This document shows positions 15,509 through 24,268 of a stretch of DNA of 32,740 nt, piece after piece. The position numbers were made by a program, and so were the translations under genes. The notes under the pieces were generated by a model that saw only the letters and a program-made list of their open reading frames with translations, did no database searches and was not told the DNA's origin. Origin of the DNA: Puia sp. (lineage in GTDB: Bacteria; Bacteroidota; Bacteroidia; Chitinophagales; Chitinophagaceae). The stretch is taken from the NCBI GenBank assembly GCA_031292515.1, contig JARLGZ010000229.1, positions 1 through 32,740 on the forward strand. The letters run 5' to 3'. Numbering within the stretch: the first letter of the stretch is position 1; every line of letters begins with the position of its first letter.

Positions 15509-17242
15509 ATGGGAAGCGGAGATACAATAAGGCAAAATAACAGAAATGCGGTAAGTCAAAATACCTATGATGCCATCGTTATCGGTTCCGGTATCAGCGG
15601 TGGCTGGGCCGCCAAAGAGCTGTGCGAGAACGGACTGAAGACGCTGGTCCTCGAGCGTGGCAGAATGGTGAAGCATCTGACCGACTATCCCACCGCAACT
15701 ATGAATCCCTGGGATTTCCAGCATCACGGCCGGCTGCCCGCGGAATTCAGGGATCAAAATCCCATCATTTCAAAATGCTATGCCCTCGACGAGGGTACGC
15801 GGCATTTTTTTGTAAAAGACCGGGAACATCCGTATATACAGGAGAAGCCTTTCGACTGGATACGCGGCTACCAGGTGGGAGGAAAATCGTTGATCTGGGC
15901 CCGGCAAACCCAAAGATGGAGCGACTATGAATTCAACGCACCCGCAAGGGACGGATTCGCTGTTGACTGGCCCATCCGCTATAAGGACCTGGCGCCCTGG
16001 TACAGCTACGTTGAAAAATTTGCCGGTATCAGCGGCAATGCCGATGGGATCGAGCATTTACCGGATGGCGAGTTCCTGCCCCCTTTCGAGCTCAATTGTG
16101 TGGAGAAACATATCCAGAAAACGGTTAGTGAGCGGTATGCCGATCGACAGGTCATTATCGGGCGCTGCGCCCATCTGACACAACCTGCCCCGATCCATCT
16201 GGAACAAGGCAGGGGTCAATGCCAGGCAAGACATCTCTGTTACCGGGGATGTCCTTTCGGGGGCTATTACAATTCCAACTCCACGACCCTTCCCTGGGCG
16301 GAGCGGACGGGAAACCTTACGATCCGGCCCCATTCCGTCGTTCATTCCCTTATTTATGATGAACGTTTGAACAAGGCTACAGGTGTCAGGGTGATAGACG
16401 CGGAGACCAAACAGGTGCTCAGCTTTTTTGCAAAAGTGATCTTTATAAACGCGGCCTGTCTGAATACAAACCTGCTTCTCCTCAATTCGGTATCGCACCG
16501 GTTCCCCGACGGGTTTGGCAACGATCATGGATTGCTGGGCAGGTATATCGCCTTCCACTTGTACCGGGGCAGCGCCGGCGCCCGGATAGAGGGATTCCTG
16601 GACAGCTATTATTACGGTCGCAGACCGACACAGGCTTTTATGCCCGCATTCCGGAATATAAAGAAACAGCATATGGATTTTCTGAGGGGATATATGCTCA
16701 CATTCAGCGCGAGCCGCAAAGGCTGGCGACAGGGTTCGGGGGAAGAAGGACTGGGCGCAGGCTGGAAAGAAGGGATCAGCGAAGCCGGAGAATGGGTGAT
16801 CTCCTCCGGCATGCAGGGCGAAACGATTCCGAAATATGAAAACCATGTCAGACTGAGTAAAGACCACACGGATGAATGGGGAATTCCCCAACTGATCACC
16901 TCGATCGGCTATGACGAAAATGATGAAAAGATGTTGAAGGACGTGCTGGTGCAACAGGCAGAAATCCTGGAAAGAGCGGGCTGCAAGGATATCCATACGA
17001 ACGACAGCCACCAGGCTCCGGGGTTGGATATCCACGAAATGGGGGGCGTCAGAATGGGAAGGGACCCGAAGACATCCCTGCTTAACGAATGGAATCAGTT
17101 CCATACCTGCCCCAATGTCTTTGTGACGGATGGCGCCTGTATGGCATCTACCGGCAATCAAAATCCCTCTCTAACGTTTATGGCGCTTACCGCCAGGGCC
17201 GCCAATCATGCGGTCAGTGAACTAAAAAAGCAAAACCTCTAA
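15509..17242 (+). CDS. GMC-family FAD-dependent oxidoreductase
   Basis: The 577-residue protein begins its FAD domain with YDAIVIGSGISGGWAAKELC (G26-x-G28-x2-G31), followed by LVLERG. A GGKSLIWARQ segment and the C-terminal H509 (in DIHEMGG) and N552 (in GNQNPSLTFMAL) match the His/Asn catalytic pair of glucose-methanol-choline oxidoreductases that oxidise sugars or alcohols. It also carries C238-x5-C244-x3-C248, a cysteine cluster resembling the region that binds an iron-sulfur cluster in some membrane sugar dehydrogenases; metal binding is inferred. No Tat signal or TM segment is visible. I use ATG 15509, because the open frame upstream (from 15281) lacks family similarity. Its TAA overlaps the ATG of the nitrilase gene by one base. 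Confidence 0.88.
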   Translation: MGSGDTIRQNNRNAVSQNTYDAIVIGSGISGGWAAKELCENGLKTLVLERGRMVKHLTDYPTATMNPWDFQHHGRLPAEFRDQNPIISKCYALDEGTRHFFVKDREHPYIQEKPFDWIRGYQVGGKSLIWARQTQRWSDYEFNAPARDGFAVDWPIRYKDLAPWYSYVEKFAGISGNADGIEHLPDGEFLPPFELNCVEKHIQKTVSERYADRQVIIGRCAHLTQPAPIHLEQGRGQCQARHLCYRGCPFGGYYNSNSTTLPWAERTGNLTIRPHSVVHSLIYDERLNKATGVRVIDAETKQVLSFFAKVIFINAACLNTNLLLLNSVSHRFPDGFGNDHGLLGRYIAFHLYRGSAGARIEGFLDSYYYGRRPTQAFMPAFRNIKKQHMDFLRGYMLTFSASRKGWRQGSGEEGLGAGWKEGISEAGEWVISSGMQGETIPKYENHVRLSKDHTDEWGIPQLITSIGYDENDEKMLKDVLVQQAEILERAGCKDIHTNDSHQAPGLDIHEMGGVRMGRDPKTSLLNEWNQFHTCPNVFVTDGACMASTGNQNPSLTFMALTARAANHAVSELKKQNL

Positions 17243-18189
17243 TGGAGAATCTAAAAATAGCGACCGCTCAGTTCGAGAACCGGAGCGGAGACAAAGACTA
17301 CAACCTCGGGGTGATCGAAGATCTCTCCGCTAAAGCGGCGCTGCAGGGAGCCCGGGTGATTGCCTTTCACGAATGTTCCGTTACGGGATATAGTTTTGCC
17401 AGGAAGCTGTCCCGGGAACAGATGCTCGGTCTTGCCGAGCTCATCCCAGAGGGAGAAAGCATTGGAAAGCTTGCTGCGATTGCAGGCAGACACCGGATCA
17501 CGGTCCTGGCCGGTCTTTTTGAAAAGGACAGGGACGACAAATTGTACAAGGCCTATGTTTGCGTAGACGGCAACGGCCTGGTTGCCAAATACAGGAAACT
17601 TCATCCCTTTATCAACCCGTATCTCACACCGGGCGATAGATATTGCGTGTTCGATCTGCATGGATGGAAATGCGGGATCCTGATCTGTTATGACAATAAT
17701 GTCATCGAAAATGTGCGGGCGACGGCCCTGCTGGGAGCAGATATCATCTTCATGCCGCATGTCACGATGTGCACCCCTTCTACCCGTCCGGGCGCAGGAT
17801 TTGCAGATCCGGCTCTATGGGCCGGGAGGGAAACCGATCCAACGTCGCTGCGGCTTGAGTTCGATGGCATGAAAGGCCGTGATTGGCTGATGAAATGGCT
17901 GCCCGCCCGGTCCTATGACAATGCCGTCTATTCGATCTTCTCCAACCCGATCGGCATGGATGACGACCAGCTGAAGAATGGCTGTTCCATGATTATCGAC
18001 CCGTTTGGCGATATCATCGCAGAATGCAGGGAACTGGGAGACGGACTGGTGACGGCTGTCTGTACGCCGGACAAACTGACAAAAGCCGGCGGATACCGGT
18101 ACCGGAAAGCCAGGAGGCCCGAACTTTACAAGGATATCATCGGGCAAGCCCACCAGTCTGAACAAAAAGTGATCTGGCTGGAGAGCTGA
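17242..18189 (+). CDS. Nitrilase-superfamily carbon-nitrogen hydrolase
   Basis: The 315-residue protein keeps the full catalytic triad: E44 in FHECSVTGY, K119 in KYRKLHPF and C149 in CGILICYD. This superfamily hydrolyses nitriles, amides or carbamoyl groups through a cysteine thioester. The GYS after the Glu and the overall length fit an amidase/N-carbamoylase branch more than true nitrilases, but the substrate cannot be read. It starts on TAATG with the GMC stop, so translation is probably coupled and both proteins are made in matched amounts. There is no signal peptide, so it acts in the cytoplasm. Confidence 0.88.
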   Translation: MENLKIATAQFENRSGDKDYNLGVIEDLSAKAALQGARVIAFHECSVTGYSFARKLSREQMLGLAELIPEGESIGKLAAIAGRHRITVLAGLFEKDRDDKLYKAYVCVDGNGLVAKYRKLHPFINPYLTPGDRYCVFDLHGWKCGILICYDNNVIENVRATALLGADIIFMPHVTMCTPSTRPGAGFADPALWAGRETDPTSLRLEFDGMKGRDWLMKWLPARSYDNAVYSIFSNPIGMDDDQLKNGCSMIIDPFGDIIAECRELGDGLVTAVCTPDKLTKAGGYRYRKARRPELYKDIIGQAHQSEQKVIWLES

Positions 18190-18208
18190 TCCTATTTTGA
18201 ATGCAGGG

Positions 18209-19006
18209 TTAGCCAAAGATCTCATTCAGAAGACCGGCCAGCCGGACGCCGGCTTTCAGCAATTGTTCGTTCAGCGTGGCGAGATGATCGAAATTATAGC
18301 GGTAACCCAGCTTTTGACCCGGTTCGTTGATCTCTCTGTATAACTGACGGCTGATGGTATAAGACTCAAATATCCATTCGGAGAGCGGCTGTTTTTGCCA
18401 GGAGAGACGCTGCGCCGGGCTCACGTGGTTGATAGCGGCAATATACTCCGTATAACTCAGGAGCTGATGACCGATCAGCTTCTCATCCCATACATTGTGA
18501 AGGTTTGCCGGTTCGTTAAACCATTGCACTTTGATCGTGTTGCCACCCTGATCTTCGGGCCTGCCGACGTGTAACGGCTGATGAATATCCCCTACGATAT
18601 GGACCAGGAGACGGAGATAAAACAACTGTTTGTCTTTTGGCAGTTTTTTGTTCTTTAGTTCCCGGACCAGGAAATTAATCTTTGTATAAGCATCCGTGGC
18701 CGTGTCCGTTTTGAAATATGCCTGCACGTCCGGATAACTCAGACTATCTCTCATGTCGACATAGTGCCAGGGCGAAAGATAGCTATACGAAGGTTCCGAC
18801 TTTATAAAATCGGCCCAGTTGGATGTCATGGCAAGGGTCTCGGTTCCCAATATCTTTTGAATTTCCACCCTTGCCTTTGGCGTTAGCCAGGTGTCGGCGA
18901 TACCGCCTACAATCCGATGACCTAACAGGCCCCAGGCACCGGCATGAAAAGGCAGAAAAAAGAACGGGAGCAGCCAGGCGGAGCATGATCTTCTTGGAGT
19001 GTTCAT
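18209..19006 (-). CDS. S1/P1-type nuclease, exported
   Basis: The 265-residue protein is a zinc-dependent single-strand nuclease/3'-nucleotidase of the S1/P1 family. The signal peptide ends at A24, leaving Trp25 as the new N-terminus; in P1 nuclease the N-terminal Trp is a zinc ligand. Further ligands are seen as the His of WGLLGHR, the His/Asp of WHYVDMRD, the H-x3-D-x-H cluster of LVHIVGDIHQPLHVG, and the H-x3-D of NLHNVWDE. All three zinc sites look complete. It would degrade extracellular or periplasmic nucleic acid for phosphate or nucleosides. I chose ATG 19006 over a GTG at 19021. A TATATTTG box lies 50 bases upstream. Confidence 0.9.
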   Translation of the reverse strand: MNTPRRSCSAWLLPFFFLPFHAGAWGLLGHRIVGGIADTWLTPKARVEIQKILGTETLAMTSNWADFIKSEPSYSYLSPWHYVDMRDSLSYPDVQAYFKTDTATDAYTKINFLVRELKNKKLPKDKQLFYLRLLVHIVGDIHQPLHVGRPEDQGGNTIKVQWFNEPANLHNVWDEKLIGHQLLSYTEYIAAINHVSPAQRLSWQKQPLSEWIFESYTISRQLYREINEPGQKLGYRYNFDHLATLNEQLLKAGVRLAGLLNEIFG

Positions 19007-19055
19007 GATATTATATTTCACAGATTCTTACGATCAGCGGCGGTCGGGGAAGGAG

Positions 19056-19063
19056 CAAATATA
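19056..19063 (-). promoter_or_regulatory. Candidate -7 element for the S1/P1 nuclease gene
   Basis: The minus strand reads TATATTTG followed by C, a full match to TAnnTTTG, 50 bases before the ATG at 19006. Confidence 0.4.
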
Positions 19064-19133
19064 TCGAATGGATATTTAATGATGGGGGGCCGTTTCAAGG
19101 GAAATAGCTTTTTTATAATAACTTAACATATCT

Positions 19134-19141
19134 TATCTTCG
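19134..19141 (+). promoter_or_regulatory. Candidate -7 element for the dihydroorotase-like gene run
   Basis: TATCTTCG followed by CGC ends 16 bases before the ATG at 19158. It would drive the long plus-strand gene run. The upstream region is T/A-rich but shows no clean TTTG -33 element. Confidence 0.3.
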
Positions 19142-19157
19142 CGCAATTCTTTCCTCG

Positions 19158-20441
19158 ATGAAGATCCTTATAAAACAGGCTTTTATAACAAATCAACGGT
19201 CCCCTCATAACGGAACAATCCAGGATATCCTTATTGAAGGAGGCGTCATTTCCGCCATCCGTCCATCGATCTCTGAAGCGGCGGACATTCTCGTCGATCA
19301 TCCCGGGCTGCATATTTCAACGGGATGGATGGATATCTTTTCCAATTTCGGCGACCCCGGCTATGAATACAAGGAGAATCTTGAAACGGGAGCGGCCGCC
19401 GCGGCCGCGGGCGGCTATACCGACGTATTCGTGATTCCGAATACCCTGCCGGTCGTAGATACGAAATCCCAGGTGGAATATATCCGGCAGAAATCCAGGT
19501 TGCTGCCGGTTGCGATATGGCCGATCGGCGCCGTCACAAAAGGTCTCCAGGGCAAGGACCTGGCGGAGATGTACGATATGCGCAATAGCGGAGCGGCGGC
19601 TTTCAGCGACGGCACCCTGCCGGTACAATCCCCGGGCCTGCTGCTAAAGGCCCTCCAATATATAAAGACATTTGAAGGCGTCATCATACAGATCCCTGAC
19701 GACAAGACCGTCGGCTCTAACGGCCTGATCAATGAAGGCGTCGTTTCAACGCGGCTGGGGCTGCCCGGAAAACCGATGATGGCCGAAGAACTGATCATCG
19801 CCCGGGACATAGAACTGGTTCGTTACACCGGTTCAAAGATCCATTTCACCGGCGTCACTTCGCCAAAGTCCCTTGAATACATCAAACGCGCCAAAGAGGA
19901 AGGATTGGGCGTAAGTTGTTCGGTGACCCCCTATCATTTGTATTTCACGGATGCCGATCTTACCGGGTATGACACCAACCTGAAAGTCTACCCGCCCTTG
20001 AGAACCGGGGCTGACGTAAGAGCCTTGCGGAACGGCGTGATGGATGGTACCGTCGACTGCATAGCTACCCATCATTTCCCCCATGAGTATGATAGCAAGA
20101 TACTGGAATTCGAATATGCCAGGTACGGAATGACGGGGCTTGAAACTACCTACTCGGTATTGAGAACGGTGCTGCCGGATCTTGGCAGCGATCGCATGGC
20201 GGCCCTGTTAAGCGAGAACCCCGCAAAAATCTTCGGTTTCGAGCGGGCGCCGATCGCGGAAGGCCAGCCTGCCCGCCTCACCCTCTTTGCCCCTGCTGCG
20301 ACGAGCCTGCTACAGGAAAATACAACCCGTTCCAAGTCTAAGAATACGCCCTTTATCGGGAAAGAGCTCAGCGGAAGGGTAATCGGGATCGTCAGTGGAG
20401 ACAAGCATGTACTCAACAACCAACCCACCAATCCTCTCTAA
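19158..20441 (+). CDS. Dihydroorotase homologue lacking metal-binding residues
   Basis: The 427-residue protein aligns by eye with type I dihydroorotases: the amidohydrolase barrel runs from about residue 50, and GLETTYSVLRTVL matches the family GLE motif. Catalytic features are missing. The D-x-H-x-H signature is D59-I-F-S-N63, the metal ligand of TPHHL is Y259 (TPYHL), and the catalytic Asp of ATDHAPH is H305 (ATHHFPH). It should not bind the usual zinc pair. In Pseudomonas a non-catalytic PyrC' supports aspartate transcarbamoylase assembly; the same structural role is an inference here, and no pyrB is in the window. It is followed after 12 bases by a DUF4199 gene and then by glycosyltransferases, so it may share a transcript with them. 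Confidence 0.85.
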   Translation: MKILIKQAFITNQRSPHNGTIQDILIEGGVISAIRPSISEAADILVDHPGLHISTGWMDIFSNFGDPGYEYKENLETGAAAAAAGGYTDVFVIPNTLPVVDTKSQVEYIRQKSRLLPVAIWPIGAVTKGLQGKDLAEMYDMRNSGAAAFSDGTLPVQSPGLLLKALQYIKTFEGVIIQIPDDKTVGSNGLINEGVVSTRLGLPGKPMMAEELIIARDIELVRYTGSKIHFTGVTSPKSLEYIKRAKEEGLGVSCSVTPYHLYFTDADLTGYDTNLKVYPPLRTGADVRALRNGVMDGTVDCIATHHFPHEYDSKILEFEYARYGMTGLETTYSVLRTVLPDLGSDRMAALLSENPAKIFGFERAPIAEGQPARLTLFAPAATSLLQENTTRSKSKNTPFIGKELSGRVIGIVSGDKHVLNNQPTNPL

Positions 20442-20453
20442 AATTTGCTTCTT

Positions 20454-20975
20454 ATGGAAAAAAAAATAACTTCCCATATCACGAAAGGGCTATTTATAGT
20501 CCTGATCCTGGCCCTGCTTGACGTGGTAGCCGGCATCTGGGACTTTAAGCTTGCTTCCTGGTTCAGATGGATTCCGACACTCGTATTATTTGCAGCCGTG
20601 ATCGGGTCCTCTATACACTATGGATCGCAGAACAATTATAGGGTCTCTTTCGGCGATCTTTTCGCCTACGGTTTTAAGACGACCGCCGTAGTTGGTTGCC
20701 TGCTTATTTTCTATACACTCCTTTCCATTTTTGTCCTTTTCCCCGAAACGAAAGAAATAGCCCTGCAGCAGGCCAGGTCTGAAATGGAGAGAGACGGAAA
20801 ATTGACGGAAGAGGCGATCAACCAGGGTCTGTCCATCACCCGTAAATTTTTTGTCCCTTTCGCCATCGCGGGGGCCCTGTTCGGTACGATCCTGGTTGGA
20901 GCCCTGGGCTCCCTGGTCGGCGCCGCCGTCACCAGGAAGAATCCTGTCTCTCCTTTTGAAACGAATACTAAGTAA
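20454..20975 (+). CDS. DUF4199-family membrane protein
   Basis: The 173-residue protein has about four hydrophobic segments: near residues 10-30, 38-55, 70-90 and 128-150. The last, FAIAGALFGTILVGALGSLVGAA, is Gly-rich. An amphipathic, charged stretch (SEMERDGKLTEEAINQGL) lies between the last two. This layout and its place before a family 2 glycosyltransferase fit DUF4199 proteins of Bacteroidota, whose function is unknown. ATG 20454 is used; an in-frame TTG at 20445 would add three residues. It ends six bases before the next gene. Confidence 0.8.
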   Translation: MEKKITSHITKGLFIVLILALLDVVAGIWDFKLASWFRWIPTLVLFAAVIGSSIHYGSQNNYRVSFGDLFAYGFKTTAVVGCLLIFYTLLSIFVLFPETKEIALQQARSEMERDGKLTEEAINQGLSITRKFFVPFAIAGALFGTILVGALGSLVGAAVTRKNPVSPFETNTK

Positions 20976-20981
20976 CCCAGC

Positions 20982-21956
20982 ATGGATGTATCAATAGTCA
21001 TACCTGTATTTAACGAGGACGAATCTGTCCCGGAGCTATGCGCCTGGATACAAAGGGTCGTGCGGGAGAACGAGTTCTCCTACGAAATCATCCTGGTCGA
21101 TGATGGCAGCACGGATAACTCATGGGAAGTCATCACCTCGCTGCACCATTCCGATCCGAATATAAAAGGGATCCGGTTCCAACGGAACTATGGCAAATCC
21201 GCCGCCCTGAATGAAGGATTCAGGATCGCGCTTGGAAGAGTCGTGATTACCATGGATGCAGATATGCAGGATAGTCCCGACGAGATCCCGGCCTTGCGAA
21301 ACATGATCCTGAATGAAGGGTTCGACCTGGTGAGCGGCTGGAAGAAAGTCCGTCACGATCCGTTATCAAAGACGCTGCCCTCTAAATTTTTCAACAGGAC
21401 AACCGCCGTGATCACGAAGATTCCCCTGCATGATTTCAATTGCGGGTTAAAAGCATATCGTAATAAAGTCGTAAAAGGCATCGAGGTCTATGGCGAGATG
21501 CATCGTTATATTCCCGTGATCGCGAAATGGGCAGGGTTCAGGAGGATCGGGGAAAAGGTCGTGCAGCACCGGGCGAGGAAATACGGCTACACCAAGTTCG
21601 GGGGTCTTGGGCGTGGCCTGAAAGGCCTGCTGGATTTAGCCTCTATCATGTTTGTCGGCAAATACGGGAAACGCCCCATGCATTTTTTCGGCCCGCTGGG
21701 AGTATTGTGCTTCCTGGTAGGATTCGTACTATCCGTCTATCTTTTAATTGCCAAACTCAGCAATATGAGGGAATTCGGGCTGACGAACAAACCTCATTTC
21801 TATGGCGCACTGACGGCAATGGTCATCGGCAGCCAGCTGTTCCTGACGGGGTTTATCGCCGAATTGATCTCCCGCAATTCACCAGGACGGAATTTCTACC
21901 TAATCGAAGAGAAACTTGGTTATACCTCCGCCCGTGGCGATGGACCGACTGACTAG
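20982..21956 (+). CDS. Glycosyltransferase family 2, polyprenyl-phosphate sugar transferase-like
   Basis: The 324-residue protein has the GT-A fold signature SIVIPVFNEDESV, LVDDGSTDNS and the metal-binding MDADMQDSPDE, followed by the RNYGKSAALNEGF block of DPM1/ArnC/GtrB-type enzymes. Two C-terminal membrane segments (about residues 232-255 and 270-290) would anchor it at the inner membrane. Such enzymes load a sugar from a nucleotide donor onto undecaprenyl phosphate. It lies in one run with a second glycosyltransferase and GDP-heptose genes. Its TAG stop falls within a 13-bp tandem duplication. Confidence 0.9.
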   Translation: MDVSIVIPVFNEDESVPELCAWIQRVVRENEFSYEIILVDDGSTDNSWEVITSLHHSDPNIKGIRFQRNYGKSAALNEGFRIALGRVVITMDADMQDSPDEIPALRNMILNEGFDLVSGWKKVRHDPLSKTLPSKFFNRTTAVITKIPLHDFNCGLKAYRNKVVKGIEVYGEMHRYIPVIAKWAGFRRIGEKVVQHRARKYGYTKFGGLGRGLKGLLDLASIMFVGKYGKRPMHFFGPLGVLCFLVGFVLSVYLLIAKLSNMREFGLTNKPHFYGALTAMVIGSQLFLTGFIAELISRNSPGRNFYLIEEKLGYTSARGDGPTD

Positions 21957-21968
21957 ACCGACTGACTA
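21943..21968 (+). repeat. Perfect 2 x 13-bp tandem repeat across a stop codon
   Basis: GACCGACTGACTA occurs twice head to tail. The first copy contains the end of the GT2 gene; its TAG stop (21954-21956) is repeated at 21967-21969 in another frame. Weaker GAATTGA repeats continue to about 22005. Confidence 0.7.
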
Positions 21969-22039
21969 GACGAAGTTGCTGAATTGACGGACTCATTGAA
22001 TTGATAGATCTACTGAATAAGAGAAAGACAAATTTCCAG

Positions 22040-23218
22040 ATGAAAGGAACCGTAATCATTATAGGGCCGGCACACCCGTTGAGAGGCGGGCTGGCCACGT
22101 TCGATCAGCGGCTTGCTACGGAATTCCTGGATCAGGGATATGACTGCACTCTTTACTCGTTTTCTCTGCAATATCCGTCCTTCCTGTTCCCGGGAACCAC
22201 TCAATATTCCACCGACCCCGCCCCGTCCCGTCTGAAGATTGTCACCTGTATCAATTCCATCAATCCGTTTAACTGGCTGAAAACCGGCCGGGCACTTAAG
22301 AAGATGAAACCCGATACCATCGTCGTCAGGTTCTGGCTGCCACTGATGGGGCCCGCACTGGGAACTATCCTGCGGATCGTAAAAAAGAATAGGCATACGC
22401 GCATCATCGCCATCACCGACAACATCAAACCCCACGAAAAGCGCCCCGGCGATACGGCTTTTACACGGTATTTCCTGCGATCCTGCAATGCCTTTATCAC
22501 CATGAGCGAAAAAGTCATGAAAGATCTGCGGACCTTCGAAAAGGACAAACCGGCCCGGCAGGTATTGCACCCCCTGTATGACAATTTCGGCGAACCCATT
22601 TCAAAAGAAGAAGCGAGAGACACGCTCCGCCGGAAAATGGGACTGCCGACAGGTTCTACCGACAAGATCGTTCTGTTCTTCGGGTTTATCCGGAAATACA
22701 AGGGCCTGGATATCCTGCTTACGGCCATGAGCGATCAGCGGATACGGAATTCCGGGATACGCCTGTTGATCGCCGGTGAATTCTATGAAGAGGAAAAGCC
22801 TTACAGGGAACAAATAGAACAAACCGGTATCGGGAGCGAACTCATCCTGGCAACGGAGTTCATACCCGATAATGACGTGAGATATTATATCTGCGCGGCC
22901 GATGTCATCATTCAGCCCTACCGGAACGCCACCCAGAGCGGTGTTACCCCACTCGCCTATCATTTTGAGAGACCGATGATCGTCTCCAATGTCGGAGGTC
23001 TTCCCGCCCTGGTGCCGCATGAAAAAGCCGGTTTGGTAGCAGAGCCCGAACCGACGGCCATCGCAGATGCGATCCTTCGTTTCTTTGAATTAGGTGAAAA
23101 TTATTTTATTCCCCATCTTCGCAGGGAAAAAGAGAAATATTCCTGGCCGAAGCTGCTGGAGACCATTGAACAGCTCAGCACGATACAGGATTCTGGCGGA
23201 ACAGGGAAAGACAAGTGA
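22040..23218 (+). CDS. Glycosyltransferase family 4 (GT-B)
   Basis: The 392-residue protein opens with VIIIGPAHPLRGGLATFDQR, the Gly-rich donor/acceptor loop of GT-B enzymes. The C-terminal half has the nucleotide-sugar site: LFFGFIRKYKGLDILLTA, then VIIQPYRNATQSGVTPLAY and RPMIVSNVGGLPALV. Here TQSG replaces the more common E-x7-E signature. It would transfer a sugar to a glycan in the cytoplasm; donor and acceptor are unknown, but GDP-heptose is a reasonable candidate because its synthesis genes follow immediately. The ATG at 22040 is preferred to an in-frame TTG at 22001. Confidence 0.87.
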   Translation: MKGTVIIIGPAHPLRGGLATFDQRLATEFLDQGYDCTLYSFSLQYPSFLFPGTTQYSTDPAPSRLKIVTCINSINPFNWLKTGRALKKMKPDTIVVRFWLPLMGPALGTILRIVKKNRHTRIIAITDNIKPHEKRPGDTAFTRYFLRSCNAFITMSEKVMKDLRTFEKDKPARQVLHPLYDNFGEPISKEEARDTLRRKMGLPTGSTDKIVLFFGFIRKYKGLDILLTAMSDQRIRNSGIRLLIAGEFYEEEKPYREQIEQTGIGSELILATEFIPDNDVRYYICAADVIIQPYRNATQSGVTPLAYHFERPMIVSNVGGLPALVPHEKAGLVAEPEPTAIADAILRFFELGENYFIPHLRREKEKYSWPKLLETIEQLSTIQDSGGTGKDK

Positions 23219-23245
23219 TCGAACGATGAAAACGGATATCCAATT

Positions 23246-24268
23246 ATGATATATAGAAGTAAAGCCCCTTTGCGGATCGGATTGGCGGGCGGCGGTTCGG
23301 ACGTGAGCCCCTACAGCGATCTTTATGGAGGCGCAATTCTTAACGCCACCCTATCGCTCTATGCGTGCGCCAACATCGAACCCCTGGCGGAAGACAAGAT
23401 CGTGCTGCAGGGTATCGACAGAAAGGAGATGCAGGAATTCGACTGGGCGCCGGAATTGCCCATTGACGGGAAACTCGATCTGTTAAAAGGCGTCTATAAC
23501 CGGATACAACGTGACTACGGTTTGCCCCGCGCGGGGTTTAAGCTATCGACTTTCGTGGATGCCCCCGCGGGATCGGGGCTGGGGACCTCTTCAACACTGG
23601 TCGTTTCCATCATCGGTGTCTTTGCCGAGATGCTGCGTCTGCCCCTGGGTGAATACGATATTGCCCAGCTCGCATATGACGTCGAAAGAAAAGACCTTCA
23701 AATGGCCGGTGGAAAACAGGATCAATACGCGGCAACCTTCGGCGGCGTCAATTACATGGAGTTTTATGCAGATGACAAAGTCATCGTAAACCCCTTGCGT
23801 GTGAAACAGCAATACCTGTTCGAACTGGAGAATAATTTGCTATTGTACTATACCTCCACCAGTCGTGAGTCGGCTAAGATCATCAGTAAGCAGACCGAAA
23901 ACGTCGTCAATAAAAAAGCGAAGTCCATCGAGGCTATGCATCAATTGAAACACCAGGCCCAACTGATGAAAGAAGCCTTGCTGAAGGGCAGGTTGAACGA
24001 GATCGGCGAGATACTGGATTTTGGTTTCCACCAGAAAAGACAGATGGCCGAAGGCATTTCAAACGAGCTGATGGAAAACATCTACGAGGCCGCTAAAAAG
24101 GCGGGGGCGACCGGCGGCAAAATATCCGGCGCGGGAGGTGGGGGCTTCATGATTTTTTACTGCCCGGCTATCTCCAAATATAACGTCATGGAAGCGCTTC
24201 ATGCATTTGGCGGCTATTGCAAACCCTACCAGTTTGTAGATCACGGCCTCACGAGCTGGACCGTCTAA
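23246..24268 (+). CDS. hddA: D-glycero-alpha-D-manno-heptose 7-phosphate kinase (GHMP kinase)
   Basis: The 340-residue GHMP kinase starts with RSKAPLRIGLAGGGSDVSPY, the typical HddA/FKP-type N-terminus. The ATP loop is PAGSGLGTSSTL (near residue 110) and the C-terminal motif is KISGAGGGGFMIFY. HddA phosphorylates heptose 7-phosphate at C1 to the alpha-1,7-bisphosphate, step two of the GDP-D-glycero-alpha-D-manno-heptose pathway. The next genes supply the isomerase, guanylyltransferase and phosphatase, which strongly supports this over other sugar kinases. The TAA stop lies in an exact 9-bp duplication that repeats the stop in frame. A 229-bp gap separates it from gmhA; that gap contains no supported gene. 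Confidence 0.88.
   Translation: MIYRSKAPLRIGLAGGGSDVSPYSDLYGGAILNATLSLYACANIEPLAEDKIVLQGIDRKEMQEFDWAPELPIDGKLDLLKGVYNRIQRDYGLPRAGFKLSTFVDAPAGSGLGTSSTLVVSIIGVFAEMLRLPLGEYDIAQLAYDVERKDLQMAGGKQDQYAATFGGVNYMEFYADDKVIVNPLRVKQQYLFELENNLLLYYTSTSRESAKIISKQTENVVNKKAKSIEAMHQLKHQAQLMKEALLKGRLNEIGEILDFGFHQKRQMAEGISNELMENIYEAAKKAGATGGKISGAGGGGFMIFYCPAISKYNVMEALHAFGGYCKPYQFVDHGLTSWTV

Noticed and set aside
16058-17161. A 367-codon open frame antisense to the GMC gene
   Set aside because: It is a shadow of a real coding region; the sense frame has clear catalytic motifs and the antisense protein has none.
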